From the NCBI RefSeq assembly GCF_010470675.1, contig NZ_VOIQ01000006.1, positions 123,331 to 187,330 of the forward strand: 64,000 nt of DNA. The letters are read 5' to 3'. Source of the stretch: Desulfovibrio sp. JC010 (lineage in GTDB: Bacteria > Desulfobacterota > Desulfovibrionia > Desulfovibrionales > Desulfovibrionaceae). A model generated the notes under the pieces. That model did not search any database. It was given only the letters and a program-made list of their open reading frames with translations, and was not told where the DNA came from. The position numbers and the translations under genes are program-made. The number at the start of each line of letters is the position of its first letter. The stretch's first letter is position 1. Positions 8,357 through 16,558 of the stretch are shown here, piece by piece.

Positions 8357-9354
8357 TACAGACTCCAATTTGTAAACTCTCGTAAAACTATATCGGCTAA
8401 TCGGGCGGGACCTTTACCGTCTACAAAACTGGCAGCCCTTTCCCCCATCTCAATGAGCCGGGCTGGATCATTCATCAAATCAAAAATTTCACTGCGAATC
8501 TTCTCTCCTGAGATATTCGCAAAATATCCCAAATGCTTTGCCGCATGACGATCGTGTAATGTCACTGCGCTATCGAGTTGATCTTTACCCAATGATATTA
8601 AGGCCATGGGTTTACCCAGACAGGCAAGTTCCAGAGAAGTTCCTCCTGCAGCTGACAGGGCAAGAGTACAGGCGGCCATCATTTCCGGAAAATTAACGGG
8701 ATTTCTATAAAAGGAAATGTTGCCGGAACCTGCAAACTCTTCGGCCTTTCCCTTGTATCCGGGACCAAGCACTACTGACAGCGGATAATTTCCTGCCGAA
8801 AGAGCTTCAACGCATGTGGCAGTAACATCACCAGGGTCACTGCCGCCCATGGTTATCAGGATAGTGCCATTGCCAGTATCGATGTTCCCGGCTTCGCGCA
8901 GGGAAAGAATATCTTTTCTGATAGATGCGTACTCATGACCGATGCAGCGGACACAACCTTCCGGAGTTGTATAACGTCCGGCCTTCTCTCCCGGCATGCC
9001 GCACACAAGCACTTCGCAAGGGTTAACTCCCCTGATTCCTGCATCGTCATAGGCTATCCTGAAGATGTTGCGCTCTCCAAGCGTTGTCAAAAGTTTAGCC
9101 CCTTTATCATAACCATCAACAATAACGAGACTTCCCGGAGGAATGGTTTCCCATTCGCGCTTATCATCGGTAAGAATTATTTTGTCACAATATTCGGAAA
9201 TAGAGCTCAGATCGCTCCCAGCAGATGAGCAGTAAACTATGTCCGCGTTATTTTTTAACTTTAAATTATGGGCGAGAGACGCAGTACGCATTAAATGTCC
9301 ATAACCGATTGAACTGCCCGCTTCCGCAATGACATGAATAGTCGAGAAACTCAT
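8356..9354 (-). CDS. pseG: UDP-sugar hydrolase PseG
   Basis: PseG cleaves UDP from the 2,4-diacetamido-trideoxy sugar before the synthase step. The N-terminus (AEAGSSIGYGHLMRT) has the GxGH loop of the PseG/MurG-like GT-B fold. The C-terminal half has TMGGSDPGDVT, ALSAAGGTSLELACLGKP and a nucleotide-binding GGTS loop. The length of 332 is normal. Its ATG overlaps the stop of the methyltransferase gene as ATGA. The gene lies between the methyltransferase and amidohydrolase genes and reads toward pseI and pseB. Confidence 0.87.
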   Translation of the reverse strand: MSFSTIHVIAEAGSSIGYGHLMRTASLAHNLKLKNNADIVYCSSAGSDLSSISEYCDKIILTDDKREWETIPPGSLVIVDGYDKGAKLLTTLGERNIFRIAYDDAGIRGVNPCEVLVCGMPGEKAGRYTTPEGCVRCIGHEYASIRKDILSLREAGNIDTGNGTILITMGGSDPGDVTATCVEALSAGNYPLSVVLGPGYKGKAEEFAGSGNISFYRNPVNFPEMMAACTLALSAAGGTSLELACLGKPMALISLGKDQLDSAVTLHDRHAAKHLGYFANISGEKIRSEIFDLMNDPARLIEMGERAASFVDGKGPARLADIVLREFTNWSL

Positions 9355-10025
9355 TTTAATTCCACTAGAAAATAAACCGTATGCGAATCCTCCGGGGAGA
9401 CAAATTTTCGTTCAACAGGAAGAAGCCCGCCTTCATGCAGAATTGAAAAACCAGCTTCATCCAATCCGTCCCTAAGGTCAGGCATAGAAAACCATGAATG
9501 ACCTCTTTCCGGCTCAAGCCGCCCGGAAGTAAATTCAACCCAGCCTATGTGCTTGGTTGTGAAAAAGAAACGGCCCCCCGGATTCATTTTTTGAGCAACG
9601 GACTTAAAAGCATCTACAGGTTTTATAGCGCACTGCTGCAGCACACCGATCATGGAAACAAAATCAAATTTCACAGGACCTGGAGACAACTCCAGGTCTT
9701 CTTCAGAGAATTCAATATTACCGGACAGTCTTTTAGATTTGGCGACCTTGATCATTTCAGATGAGATATCGACCCCTTTGAGAAAATCAAACTCGTATCC
9801 GGCCTGCAAAGCCTGCTCAAAAAGAGTTCCCGGTCCACATCCGATATCAAGCCAACGATTTACGCCGGAAAGGTCTATAAGATCGAAAAGAGTGTGGAAG
9901 CGTCCGGTCATACTTGCGCGGCTCCCCCATTTGCCTCTCTCATGATCACAATTGAACTCTTTTGCAGACGCATTATATTCTGCTCTGATTTCAGATTTGG
10001 AAATTTTTTTGTAATTTGTCCTCAA
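9351..10025 (-). CDS. SAM-dependent class I methyltransferase
   Basis: The protein has 224 residues. Motif I, WLDIGCGPGTLFEQ, lies near residues 58-71. It is followed by GVDISSEMIKVAKSK and a motif VSMIGVLQQC, as expected for a Rossmann methyltransferase of the Methyltransf_11 kind. The start is TTG (10023-10025), supported by AGGA 7 bases upstream. It lies directly upstream of pseG and overlaps it by 4 bases, so it probably methylates a hydroxyl or amino group of the nonulosonic acid or glycan. The target is unknown. Confidence 0.83.
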   Translation of the reverse strand: MRTNYKKISKSEIRAEYNASAKEFNCDHERGKWGSRASMTGRFHTLFDLIDLSGVNRWLDIGCGPGTLFEQALQAGYEFDFLKGVDISSEMIKVAKSKRLSGNIEFSEEDLELSPGPVKFDFVSMIGVLQQCAIKPVDAFKSVAQKMNPGGRFFFTTKHIGWVEFTSGRLEPERGHSWFSMPDLRDGLDEAGFSILHEGGLLPVERKFVSPEDSHTVYFLVELK

Positions 10026-10051
10026 ATGTTATTCCTGCCAAACTCAAAGGT

Positions 10052-10585
10052 TTAATAAGGTGAAAAACAGGACATATACACACTGTCCCGAAACGCCCCA
10101 TCCCGATATATTTCCTCTTTCAAAACGGCTTCCTGACTGAATCCGGCCTTTTCAAAAGCCCTGATGGCACCCACGTTTTCAAATTCTGTTCTCAAAAAAA
10201 TCTTATGCAGATTAAAACGTGCGAAACCGTGACCGCAGATCAGTTTGCAGGCTTCACTGCCTATACCTTTTCCCCAAAAATCTTTTTCTCCCAGAACAAT
10301 CCCCAATTCTGCCCTGCGATAAAGATGATCTATGCGGTGAAGACCCAGATTTCCCACATGTGCTCCGCTGGCAATATCAATGATAGCTAAAACCAGATGG
10401 GCAGAATTGTCCACACAGGTTGATTGGTAAAATTTTATCAATCCTTCCCGGGTGTTCGGATAACTTCCGTTATACATATATTTTGTAATCTCAGGGTTGT
10501 TAAACCACGAAAACCAGTTGCCATCTACATCGTCCAGCGATAAACCGCGTAATCCGACCTTAGTGCCTGTTATAAAATAACTCAT
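10052..10585 (-). CDS. GNAT N-acetyltransferase, PseH candidate
   Basis: The protein has 177 residues of the RimJ/RimL-like GNAT type. GLHRIDHLYRRAELGIVL leads into the acetyl-CoA loop GKGIGSEA and then ENVGAIRAFEKAGF. In the pseudaminic pathway PseH acetylates the 4-amino sugar, and this is the only such candidate in the locus. I moved the start to the ATG at 10585 because GGGGA lies 6 bases upstream and the family domain begins there. The longer reading to 10639 adds residues with no ribosome site. Confidence 0.75.
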   Translation of the reverse strand: MSYFITGTKVGLRGLSLDDVDGNWFSWFNNPEITKYMYNGSYPNTREGLIKFYQSTCVDNSAHLVLAIIDIASGAHVGNLGLHRIDHLYRRAELGIVLGEKDFWGKGIGSEACKLICGHGFARFNLHKIFLRTEFENVGAIRAFEKAGFSQEAVLKEEIYRDGAFRDSVYMSCFSPY

Positions 10586-10645
10586 TGCAATTCCCCATGG
10601 TCTGTCCAATACGAAGAACGTCTTACATACCGAAAACAATCCAAA

Positions 10646-11341
10646 TCAATCCGCCACCAGTTCGATTAACCCGCTCTTAACACCATAGGCATTGTCTTCG
10701 GGTTCGAGTCTCAGAAAAAATTTTCTTCCACGAATATATACAAAGGCAGGAGCTTTTTCGGGAAGAGCCCTTACATGGTCTAAAATTCGAAGTGTGTTGT
10801 CATCAACAAAAACTTCAGAATCAGCAGGGGTACGTCTATCCCACCACGAAAAGGGATTTTTATCCTGTTTTTGAGCTTTTATTTTTCCCGACAGAATATC
10901 TGAAATTTTATTTTTAAGTAAAAAAACGGTCAAAGCATCATCTATGTCACGTACTTCGCTTTCTGTCTCATTGCCGCTCAACGGATAGCGGGCTTTGGCA
11001 ATAATATCACCTGAATCAATTTCTTCTTCCGCAAACAACAAAGTCTGGGTCAAAGGCAGCCCTCTTGCGATGGTGTTATATATGGGGGCCCAGCCTCTCC
11101 CCTCCGGAAGGTCGCTTGAATGAAACAGTATTGTTCCCCTTGATGGCTGCTTTATCTGTGCCTTAGGAACTATCCGGTCATAACCAAGAAGAATGACTAA
11201 GTCGCTCTCCGCAGGTAATGTTTCATGATGATTAAACATTAGACACTCAGCTCCGGATTGCCGCAAGATTTCTTTTATGGGCTCCCAGCCGTGGCGATTT
11301 AAGCCCTGTCCAAGCAGATTAACTTTGTATTTTTTTTGCAA
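10646..11341 (-). CDS. Formyltransferase-family protein with altered active site
   Basis: The protein has 231 residues. FHSSDLPEGRGWAP and EEEIDSGDIIAK match the core of N10-formyltetrahydrofolate-dependent formyltransferases (methionyl-tRNA and sugar formyltransferases), including the His and Asp catalytic positions. The Asn of the usual N-x-H triad is Leu here (LFH), which is odd. It opens the operon: an in-frame TAG lies just upstream, and TTG (11339-11341) is the only reasonable start, with a weak ribosome site. A role in N-formylating the amino sugar exposed by the PIG-L enzyme is likely but unproven. Confidence 0.75.
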   Translation of the reverse strand: MQKKYKVNLLGQGLNRHGWEPIKEILRQSGAECLMFNHHETLPAESDLVILLGYDRIVPKAQIKQPSRGTILFHSSDLPEGRGWAPIYNTIARGLPLTQTLLFAEEEIDSGDIIAKARYPLSGNETESEVRDIDDALTVFLLKNKISDILSGKIKAQKQDKNPFSWWDRRTPADSEVFVDDNTLRILDHVRALPEKAPAFVYIRGRKFFLRLEPEDNAYGVKSGLIELVAD

Positions 11342-11557
11342 AATTACTAATTCCCGCTACATTCCCTAAGCAGCAACAGATGACAAAATCATTTCGAGAC
11401 CTCCGACACTTTCATCTATTGTTCATATTCCAAAACCAGATAAATCGGCAAGTTCAAAAAAAACCCGCCATACATTCTGCACAGCGGGTTTTTCGCATTT
11501 TTTTATTTCTTTTTTATTTAGAAATTCTTCGTCTAAAAGATCACATCACCGCTAAAG
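11342..11557. other. Intergenic region upstream of the nonulosonic operon
   Basis: These 216 bases separate the minus-strand glycan gene ending at 11558 from the formyltransferase gene. They hold a strong terminator (listed separately). The promoter of the nonulosonic operon should lie between that terminator and 11342, but I see no clear sigma-70 or sigma-54 match. Confidence 0.5.
11459..11493 (-). terminator. Rho-independent terminator
   Basis: A 10-base stem (AAAAACCCGC at 11459-11468 with GCGGGTTTTT at 11484-11493) encloses a 15-base loop. On the minus strand the stem is followed by a run of T. It ends transcription of the gene at 11558-12889. T-rich sequence on the other side may make it work in both directions. 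Confidence 0.85.
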
Positions 11558-12889
11558 CTATTCAGCCGAAAAAAGAAAAACCCTCGGCCTGATCTCTTCA
11601 ACCCGGCATTGCACTGGGATATCAAAACATTTGATCATTCGATCAGCCATTTCCTGCACATCCCCAAGGGAAACCATCGGAAATTTATAGTTTGACACTC
11701 CGTAGGATAAATCCAGAGCATTACAGTCAAGCCTCTCTTCATTACTAAAGCCGCGCTCAACATAAAGTTTTTCAATGTGTTCCATCATCGTGACGGAAGA
11801 CAATTTATCAGGAGAGAACTCAGTGAACTTTTCCCTGATGGCTGCGGTAGTTTTAATATGGGAGGTAAACCATTCAGTTTCTCCCGCAAGAGTCTTAAAA
11901 TATGCATCCACAACCGCACCCCGGCTTTCCGCAATAGGACAAACAACGTTTGCTATGTGTCGGTCCGAGTAATCGGCAACGGAAGGAGGTATATAACTAA
12001 TAGTTGGATGGTCCATCATGACTGACATTAAGGAAGTAGTACAACCGGAACTTAGAGAAAGGGTTGATGCCTGCAACCATGGTTCGGGAGGGCCGTAGAA
12101 AATAGTTTTGACATTATCGTATTGTGAAACAAAGCGGGCTAACTCCTGACCGTTGTCAGCTGGGTGGGGACGGATAATGACAGTAACCTCAGGGTGATTC
12201 TCACCGAAATAGCTTACCACGTTAAGCAGTTCACGTAAGACAAGGCTGGCCCGGGTGAACAAATTCTCCAAAAATTTTATCTCTTCAGGATTATGCATGT
12301 CAACGACCTTTGTAGCCACAACAGCCTTGGTCGCATACTCATTTCCGCCGAGATGCTCCACATGGGTATTCAGATTTACCAGCAAAAAATCGCCAAAAAT
12401 TTTCTTTAAGGCCTCGGCATGAGGTCTATAAAATTCACATCCCTGCGGAGTCAAAAGATCTATTCTGGGGGACCCGGCTTTTATATATTTATACTTATAT
12501 TGAGGCCTCTCTTTCATCATCTTCAATAGTTGATGATCTCCCCATGTAAATACTGCTGTAGCCGCTTCAAGACTTTCAGGATAGGCTCTTCGATGCATGA
12601 AAGGTGTTTTGAAACTGTTCAACTGTTCTTCGTCAATACCGGTAACAATAAAACCGCGTTCGCTGGCTGGTTTTATGATCAGGTCATAATGATCGGCAGT
12701 AAAACATTTTTCAAACAGGACGCCGGGGGGAAGTTTTTCAATATTTCGGTAAAAAAAATGGTCTTCCCCGACAACAGAAGTATATCCATTTCGTAAGGCC
12801 TGCAGGGCAAGCAGTATCTTTGAATCGAACTCCCTTGCACTGACTTCAGTTGAAAGATATAAATATTTAATAGTATCCATAACGCTCAT
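11558..12889 (-). CDS. Surface carbohydrate biosynthesis protein, GT-B-like
   Basis: The protein has 443 residues. The N-terminal half (YLYLSTEVSAREFDSK, GIDEEQLNSF) and the C-terminal half (VTVIIRPHPADNG, LSLSSGCTTSLMSVMMDHP) resemble the surface polysaccharide biosynthesis family related to CDP-glycerol transferases and GT-B glycosyltransferases. The RPHP and SSGCTTSL patterns mark the likely nucleotide-sugar site. It probably acts on a surface glycan in the cytoplasm. The start is uncertain between ATG 12889 and the ATG three codons on. A terminator follows, so it is not part of the pse operon transcript. Confidence 0.68.
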   Translation of the reverse strand: MSVMDTIKYLYLSTEVSAREFDSKILLALQALRNGYTSVVGEDHFFYRNIEKLPPGVLFEKCFTADHYDLIIKPASERGFIVTGIDEEQLNSFKTPFMHRRAYPESLEAATAVFTWGDHQLLKMMKERPQYKYKYIKAGSPRIDLLTPQGCEFYRPHAEALKKIFGDFLLVNLNTHVEHLGGNEYATKAVVATKVVDMHNPEEIKFLENLFTRASLVLRELLNVVSYFGENHPEVTVIIRPHPADNGQELARFVSQYDNVKTIFYGPPEPWLQASTLSLSSGCTTSLMSVMMDHPTISYIPPSVADYSDRHIANVVCPIAESRGAVVDAYFKTLAGETEWFTSHIKTTAAIREKFTEFSPDKLSSVTMMEHIEKLYVERGFSNEERLDCNALDLSYGVSNYKFPMVSLGDVQEMADRMIKCFDIPVQCRVEEIRPRVFLFSAE

Positions 12890-12927
12890 ACTATATGGCC
12901 CCCCTCAGAAGTCAAGTTCGGCCTGAT

Positions 12928-14328
12928 TTAGTACTTCTTGTCTTTCCTGAGATATTCTTCCTGAGCTGCCAGCAGTGGCGGCTCATATTTATCTACCAAT
13001 TGCAGGAATTCATATTCAGGCAATTTACCCAGATACGGGTTGCCCTGTTCATTGCGCTTTTTCCACCAGTCTTCTATATGTCCCCCCCCTTTTGTATCCT
13101 GCCAATACGTAGAAAAAGCCAACTCATCCAAACATCCCCAGTTGAAATTTAGAGGATCAAAATCGGGACCAACAAAAGAGTCCCAGTATTTGCTCCCGGG
13201 AAATGGAGTCAGAATGGATGTTGAAAAAGCCCCTACTTTTCCATCCTGAACGTTTTTACTGGCAAATTCATAGCTTGCAATAAGATCCTGCCGATCTTCG
13301 TACGGAGTGCCGATAATCAGGTTGCCACCGATCTCCATTCCTAGAGAGTGACACACATCAATGGCTTTCTGATTTTGTTCGGTTGTGACTCGACCTGATT
13401 TTAAGATTTTCAAAATACGTTCAGAAGCACTTTCAAAACCGCAAAGAGCTTTCACAACGCCAAACTCCTGAAGCAACATAACAAATTCAGGATCCTGCAT
13501 AACATTTACATGAGAGTAAATAACCTTCGGTATCTCAATCACCTGAGGAGCATACTTCATTGCATGTGAAACGACTCTTTTCAGGTATTCTGTAGTCAGG
13601 AAAAGAATATCATCACGAAAAACAATTACCCGTATATCTTCAACATGCTCCATTAAATGGCAAATCTCATCGACAACCCGTTTGGGTTGGGGTCTTCTTA
13701 CAGATCTGGTCCACATTATCCTGTTTGTGCAGAATTCACAGTCATAGGGGCAGCCTCTGGAAGTAATTAGACTTGGTACGGCTCTATATTTATTGAATAT
13801 ATCCCTAATGGGAAAGGGAATATCATCAAGATTGGAAATATATTTTCGTTTGGGCCCCATGCTCAAAGACCCATCTTCATTCCTGCCTGCAATCCCCGGA
13901 ATAGATAAAATTTCACTGCGGGAAAGCCCTCTGTCTTCCGCATCAACCAAATCTGAAAAACTAATTTCCCCCTCACCCAAGACAGCAGTATCAAATGCCA
14001 GATCCAAAGATTCCGGTATTGCAGTAATATGCGCTCCGCCTATGTTGATCACAATAGACGGCTTGGCCTCTTTCAGCTTCTTTGCAATATCAATTGCCAC
14101 GCCGTAGAGCTGCGTAACAGATGACAGACCTACAAAATCATAGGATTCAACATTTGCCAGAACAACATTATACGCATCAGTAGAATCAAAAATATCAATA
14201 GAAAAACGCCCTGGCCACCTGTGTTCAATGTATGCTTTCAGGTATCCAGTCCCAAGACCGATTTCAGGGCGTGCTACAAAAGGGCGGGTAACTTGAATCA
14301 GAGCAATGCGTTTAATCTTATTGGTCAT
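12928..14328 (-). CDS. B12-binding-type radical SAM protein
   Basis: The protein has 466 residues. Residues 20-150 or so form a cobalamin-binding-like Rossmann domain (GLSSVTQLYGVAIDIAKKL, NIGGAHITAIPESLD, AVLGEGEISF). The radical SAM motif CPYDCEFC lies near residue 195, after TSRG. Such proteins often methylate unactivated carbons or do C-C chemistry on secondary metabolites and lipids. The gene is the first of a two-gene minus-strand unit with the GT-B-like gene (38-base gap), so a role in making a surface glycan or its lipid is likely. The substrate is unknown. Confidence 0.83.
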   Translation of the reverse strand: MTNKIKRIALIQVTRPFVARPEIGLGTGYLKAYIEHRWPGRFSIDIFDSTDAYNVVLANVESYDFVGLSSVTQLYGVAIDIAKKLKEAKPSIVINIGGAHITAIPESLDLAFDTAVLGEGEISFSDLVDAEDRGLSRSEILSIPGIAGRNEDGSLSMGPKRKYISNLDDIPFPIRDIFNKYRAVPSLITSRGCPYDCEFCTNRIMWTRSVRRPQPKRVVDEICHLMEHVEDIRVIVFRDDILFLTTEYLKRVVSHAMKYAPQVIEIPKVIYSHVNVMQDPEFVMLLQEFGVVKALCGFESASERILKILKSGRVTTEQNQKAIDVCHSLGMEIGGNLIIGTPYEDRQDLIASYEFASKNVQDGKVGAFSTSILTPFPGSKYWDSFVGPDFDPLNFNWGCLDELAFSTYWQDTKGGGHIEDWWKKRNEQGNPYLGKLPEYEFLQLVDKYEPPLLAAQEEYLRKDKKY

Positions 14329-14608
14329 GAAAAATCTCTTCTTATATATTTTGAAAGGCCTATATTCTTTCTATCATTCCGAACCCTTCATAGAACTGTA
14401 TGATCTATTTAACGAAAGATAAGGGAAAATTCAAGGAGCCCCCCTACTTACAAAAATAACGAAACATAACAGAAATGCAAAACCTTGCTGCAAGGCTGAG
14501 ATTAAAGCATAAACAGAACTTTTCCCCTTGCCCCATCAGCAATAAAAAAAGACCTGCCTCGCTAACGAAGCAGGTCTTGATTGTTAATAAATACCTTTGG
14601 CAGTTAAG
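14329..14608. other. Intergenic region, 280 bases
   Basis: This lies between the small membrane protein gene and the B12 radical SAM gene, both on the minus strand. It holds the terminator at 14549-14578 and, presumably, the promoter of the radical SAM gene. I see no gene in it. Confidence 0.5.
14549..14578 (-). terminator. Rho-independent terminator
   Basis: The stem AAGACCTGC (14549-14557) pairs with GCAGGTCTT (14570-14578), with a 12-base loop. A run of seven T follows on the minus strand. It ends the two-gene unit of small proteins at 14609-15021. Confidence 0.85.
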
Positions 14609-14770
14609 CTACTTGCGGCCTTTACCTCCACCGCCGCCTTTACCGCCGGAGCGGACAAGGGCCGGGCTGCCGTGGCGATGACGGTGGCGATGCCTGCGTT
14701 TGACAACCAGCGGCAGGAAAAGAAGTGTGCCGATGGCCCCGAAGAGTGCGATTCTTGCTAATGTACTCAT
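14609..14770 (-). CDS. Small basic membrane protein with His/Arg run and Gly-rich tail (53 residues)
   Basis: I read this by eye. The ATG at 14770 overlaps the stop of the upstream gene as ATGA, and the gene ends with TAG at 14609-14611. A hydrophobic helix (IALFGAIGTLLFLPLVV) comes first, then KRRHRHRHRHRHGSP, then a tail of SGGKGGGGGKGRK. The overlap, the terminator right after it and the sensible composition make it a real gene. The alternating His/Arg run could bind metal or phosphate groups. I do not recognise a family. Confidence 0.68.
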   Translation of the reverse strand: MSTLARIALFGAIGTLLFLPLVVKRRHRHRHRHGSPALVRSGGKGGGGGKGRK

Positions 14771-15021
14771 GCACTTTCCTCCGCGGTCTCTTTGCTTTCA
14801 TTGGAAACAAGGGCACTGCCCTTTTCCTTGGCCTGCTCAGCCAGAGACTTCACATCTTCCTTGATGATTTCGTACTGTTTTACAGACCAGTCCTTAACCT
14901 TAAGCCCGGCTTTTACAGTGGACACTGCTGCGGGACGGACTTTTTCAGATTTCAGAGCATAACCAGCCAGAACGCCGGCTGTAGCACCGGCTGCAAAAAC
15001 AACTATTCTTCCAAGAGCCAT
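14767..15021 (-). CDS. Small membrane-anchored protein, YtxH/DUF5132-like
   Basis: The protein has 84 residues. An N-terminal glycine-rich helix (IVVFAAGATAGVLAGYAL) is followed by a charged, helical tail ending ESKETAEESA. It looks like small inner-membrane proteins with one helix and a soluble coiled tail. I chose the ATG at 15021 because AGGAGG stands 5 bases before it. The longer reading from 15093 has no such site. It is coupled by ATGA to the 53-residue gene, so the two products may act together. No function is known to me. Confidence 0.72.
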   Translation of the reverse strand: MALGRIVVFAAGATAGVLAGYALKSEKVRPAAVSTVKAGLKVKDWSVKQYEIIKEDVKSLAEQAKEKGSALVSNESKETAEESA

Positions 15022-15138
15022 AGTGACCTCCTTTGGTTTGCATGTGAGATCAAAATACACCCCTGAAATAAACCGCGCAAAGCCTGAATACAAATCTCAG
15101 TCTCATGATTAACACTTGAATTCAAACTTCACTTCCAT

Positions 15139-16476
15139 CTATTTGATGGCGCAAACATTAATGCTGCTCCAATGTCTGGCCGAACCGTTAAATCCGGTAA
15201 AAAGAGCAACATTTTCAACAGGCTGTACATTTGTAAAATCTGCCTGTTCAAGGCAATGCTTAAGACAGCTGAAATTGAATAGCATTCTGTGGGTATTGTA
15301 AGCTGTCTCCATGCCGCCGAAGATTGGGCCGATGGGGTCGATAAACGGAGTATCCTCAATATCCCAATAATTATCTTTATAGTTCATCATAACAGCGAAC
15401 AGTTTTTCCCAATCCGGGACAGAAATATAAACCATCCCCCCCGGAACCAGCTTAGAATGCCAGACACGTAGAATTTCGATAGCTTTTGTTACCCGCTGAC
15501 TTGCCCGCCCGCTATAGTCGAAATGCTCCAACACATGGCTTGCGATTATCCTTTCGCAGGATTCGTCTGGAATTTTTGAGAGCTCTTGAGCGTCATCCAC
15601 AATATCCGGTTCTCCTTCAAGACTCACAGAAGTATACCCAATGGACTTCATTGAAGTATTCAGCCCCAGACTTAACTTCATGGAAGGAGCAATTCCCGAA
15701 GACTGCACATTGCAACCGCAGTCAGAATCATCTTTAAGAGCCTCTGAATCCGAACATAATTTATGGTATTTAAATTTTGCTTTATATCTCTGGGCAACTT
15801 TCCCGTCAGTGAAAAATGTATTCAGCGGGATATCCCCCAGCAGCGATGCAACAATGGAAAACGAAGAAAACTTAGAGACCATCCATATTTCACTGCATAG
15901 AGTAAGAGCAAAAAAATCTTTATACTCCTCGGGAACATCCGCAGCACAGACAGGATCAATGACAGTTATTGACTCATGCAGGTGATCTATAAAAAAATTA
16001 CGCAGGGCTGGAGACTCGGAAGCAATAAAAACATATTCCGGTCTGCTCTCATTCAGCAGGGAAACCGTATTAAGCATATACAAAAGAAGTTCATTATAAC
16101 TTCTCATAAAATGCGGATGCTCAGTTTCATCGTTTATTCTGTCAGTACCGCGAATATGAATTCCCACAGGAGAAACTTCTGTAGCAAAGGATATGTCGAA
16201 ATTAGGTATGATTTTTCGGGCAGCCTTCAGATACTCTGAACGGGTACCGACAACCTTGGGAAGAGAATCCTGTACAGGATATGTCGGTTCCTGCTCCGCA
16301 ACAAGGTGCACATTATCGGCTCTGAACAGAAAATCATACGACCTGAATGCCTGACGATTCACCCAGATATATTCACACTGTGAATTGGTCTGTTCACAAA
16401 GACACTCAAGCTTGAAAATTTCTTCCAGTCTGTTGCCGATACCATCAGGACGTCCTATATAACTGAACTTTTCCAT
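15139..16476 (-). CDS. NodZ/O-fucosyltransferase-like domain fused to a methyltransferase-like domain
   Basis: The protein has 445 residues. The N-terminal part (1-220 or so) begins MEKFSYIGRPDGIGNRLEE and contains VGIHIRGTDR, the sugar-nucleotide motif of NodZ and protein O-fucosyltransferase relatives. After a linker with several Cys comes a C-terminal part with DDAQELSKIPDESCERII, SHVLEHFD and LVPGGMVYISVPDWEKL. This looks like a methyltransferase or a related SAM-fold domain whose motif I is weak. The start at 16476 has AAGGA 7 bases upstream. It probably glycosylates and modifies a surface or flagellar glycan. The acceptor is unknown. Confidence 0.68.
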   Translation of the reverse strand: MEKFSYIGRPDGIGNRLEEIFKLECLCEQTNSQCEYIWVNRQAFRSYDFLFRADNVHLVAEQEPTYPVQDSLPKVVGTRSEYLKAARKIIPNFDISFATEVSPVGIHIRGTDRINDETEHPHFMRSYNELLLYMLNTVSLLNESRPEYVFIASESPALRNFFIDHLHESITVIDPVCAADVPEEYKDFFALTLCSEIWMVSKFSSFSIVASLLGDIPLNTFFTDGKVAQRYKAKFKYHKLCSDSEALKDDSDCGCNVQSSGIAPSMKLSLGLNTSMKSIGYTSVSLEGEPDIVDDAQELSKIPDESCERIIASHVLEHFDYSGRASQRVTKAIEILRVWHSKLVPGGMVYISVPDWEKLFAVMMNYKDNYWDIEDTPFIDPIGPIFGGMETAYNTHRMLFNFSCLKHCLEQADFTNVQPVENVALFTGFNGSARHWSSINVCAIK

Positions 16477-16558
16477 TCGCATTTCCTTAAATGTACTCAT
16501 GCTTACCATAAAACTGCGTATAAACTTCCGGTCACCTCTTTGCAAGGACACTATGGAT

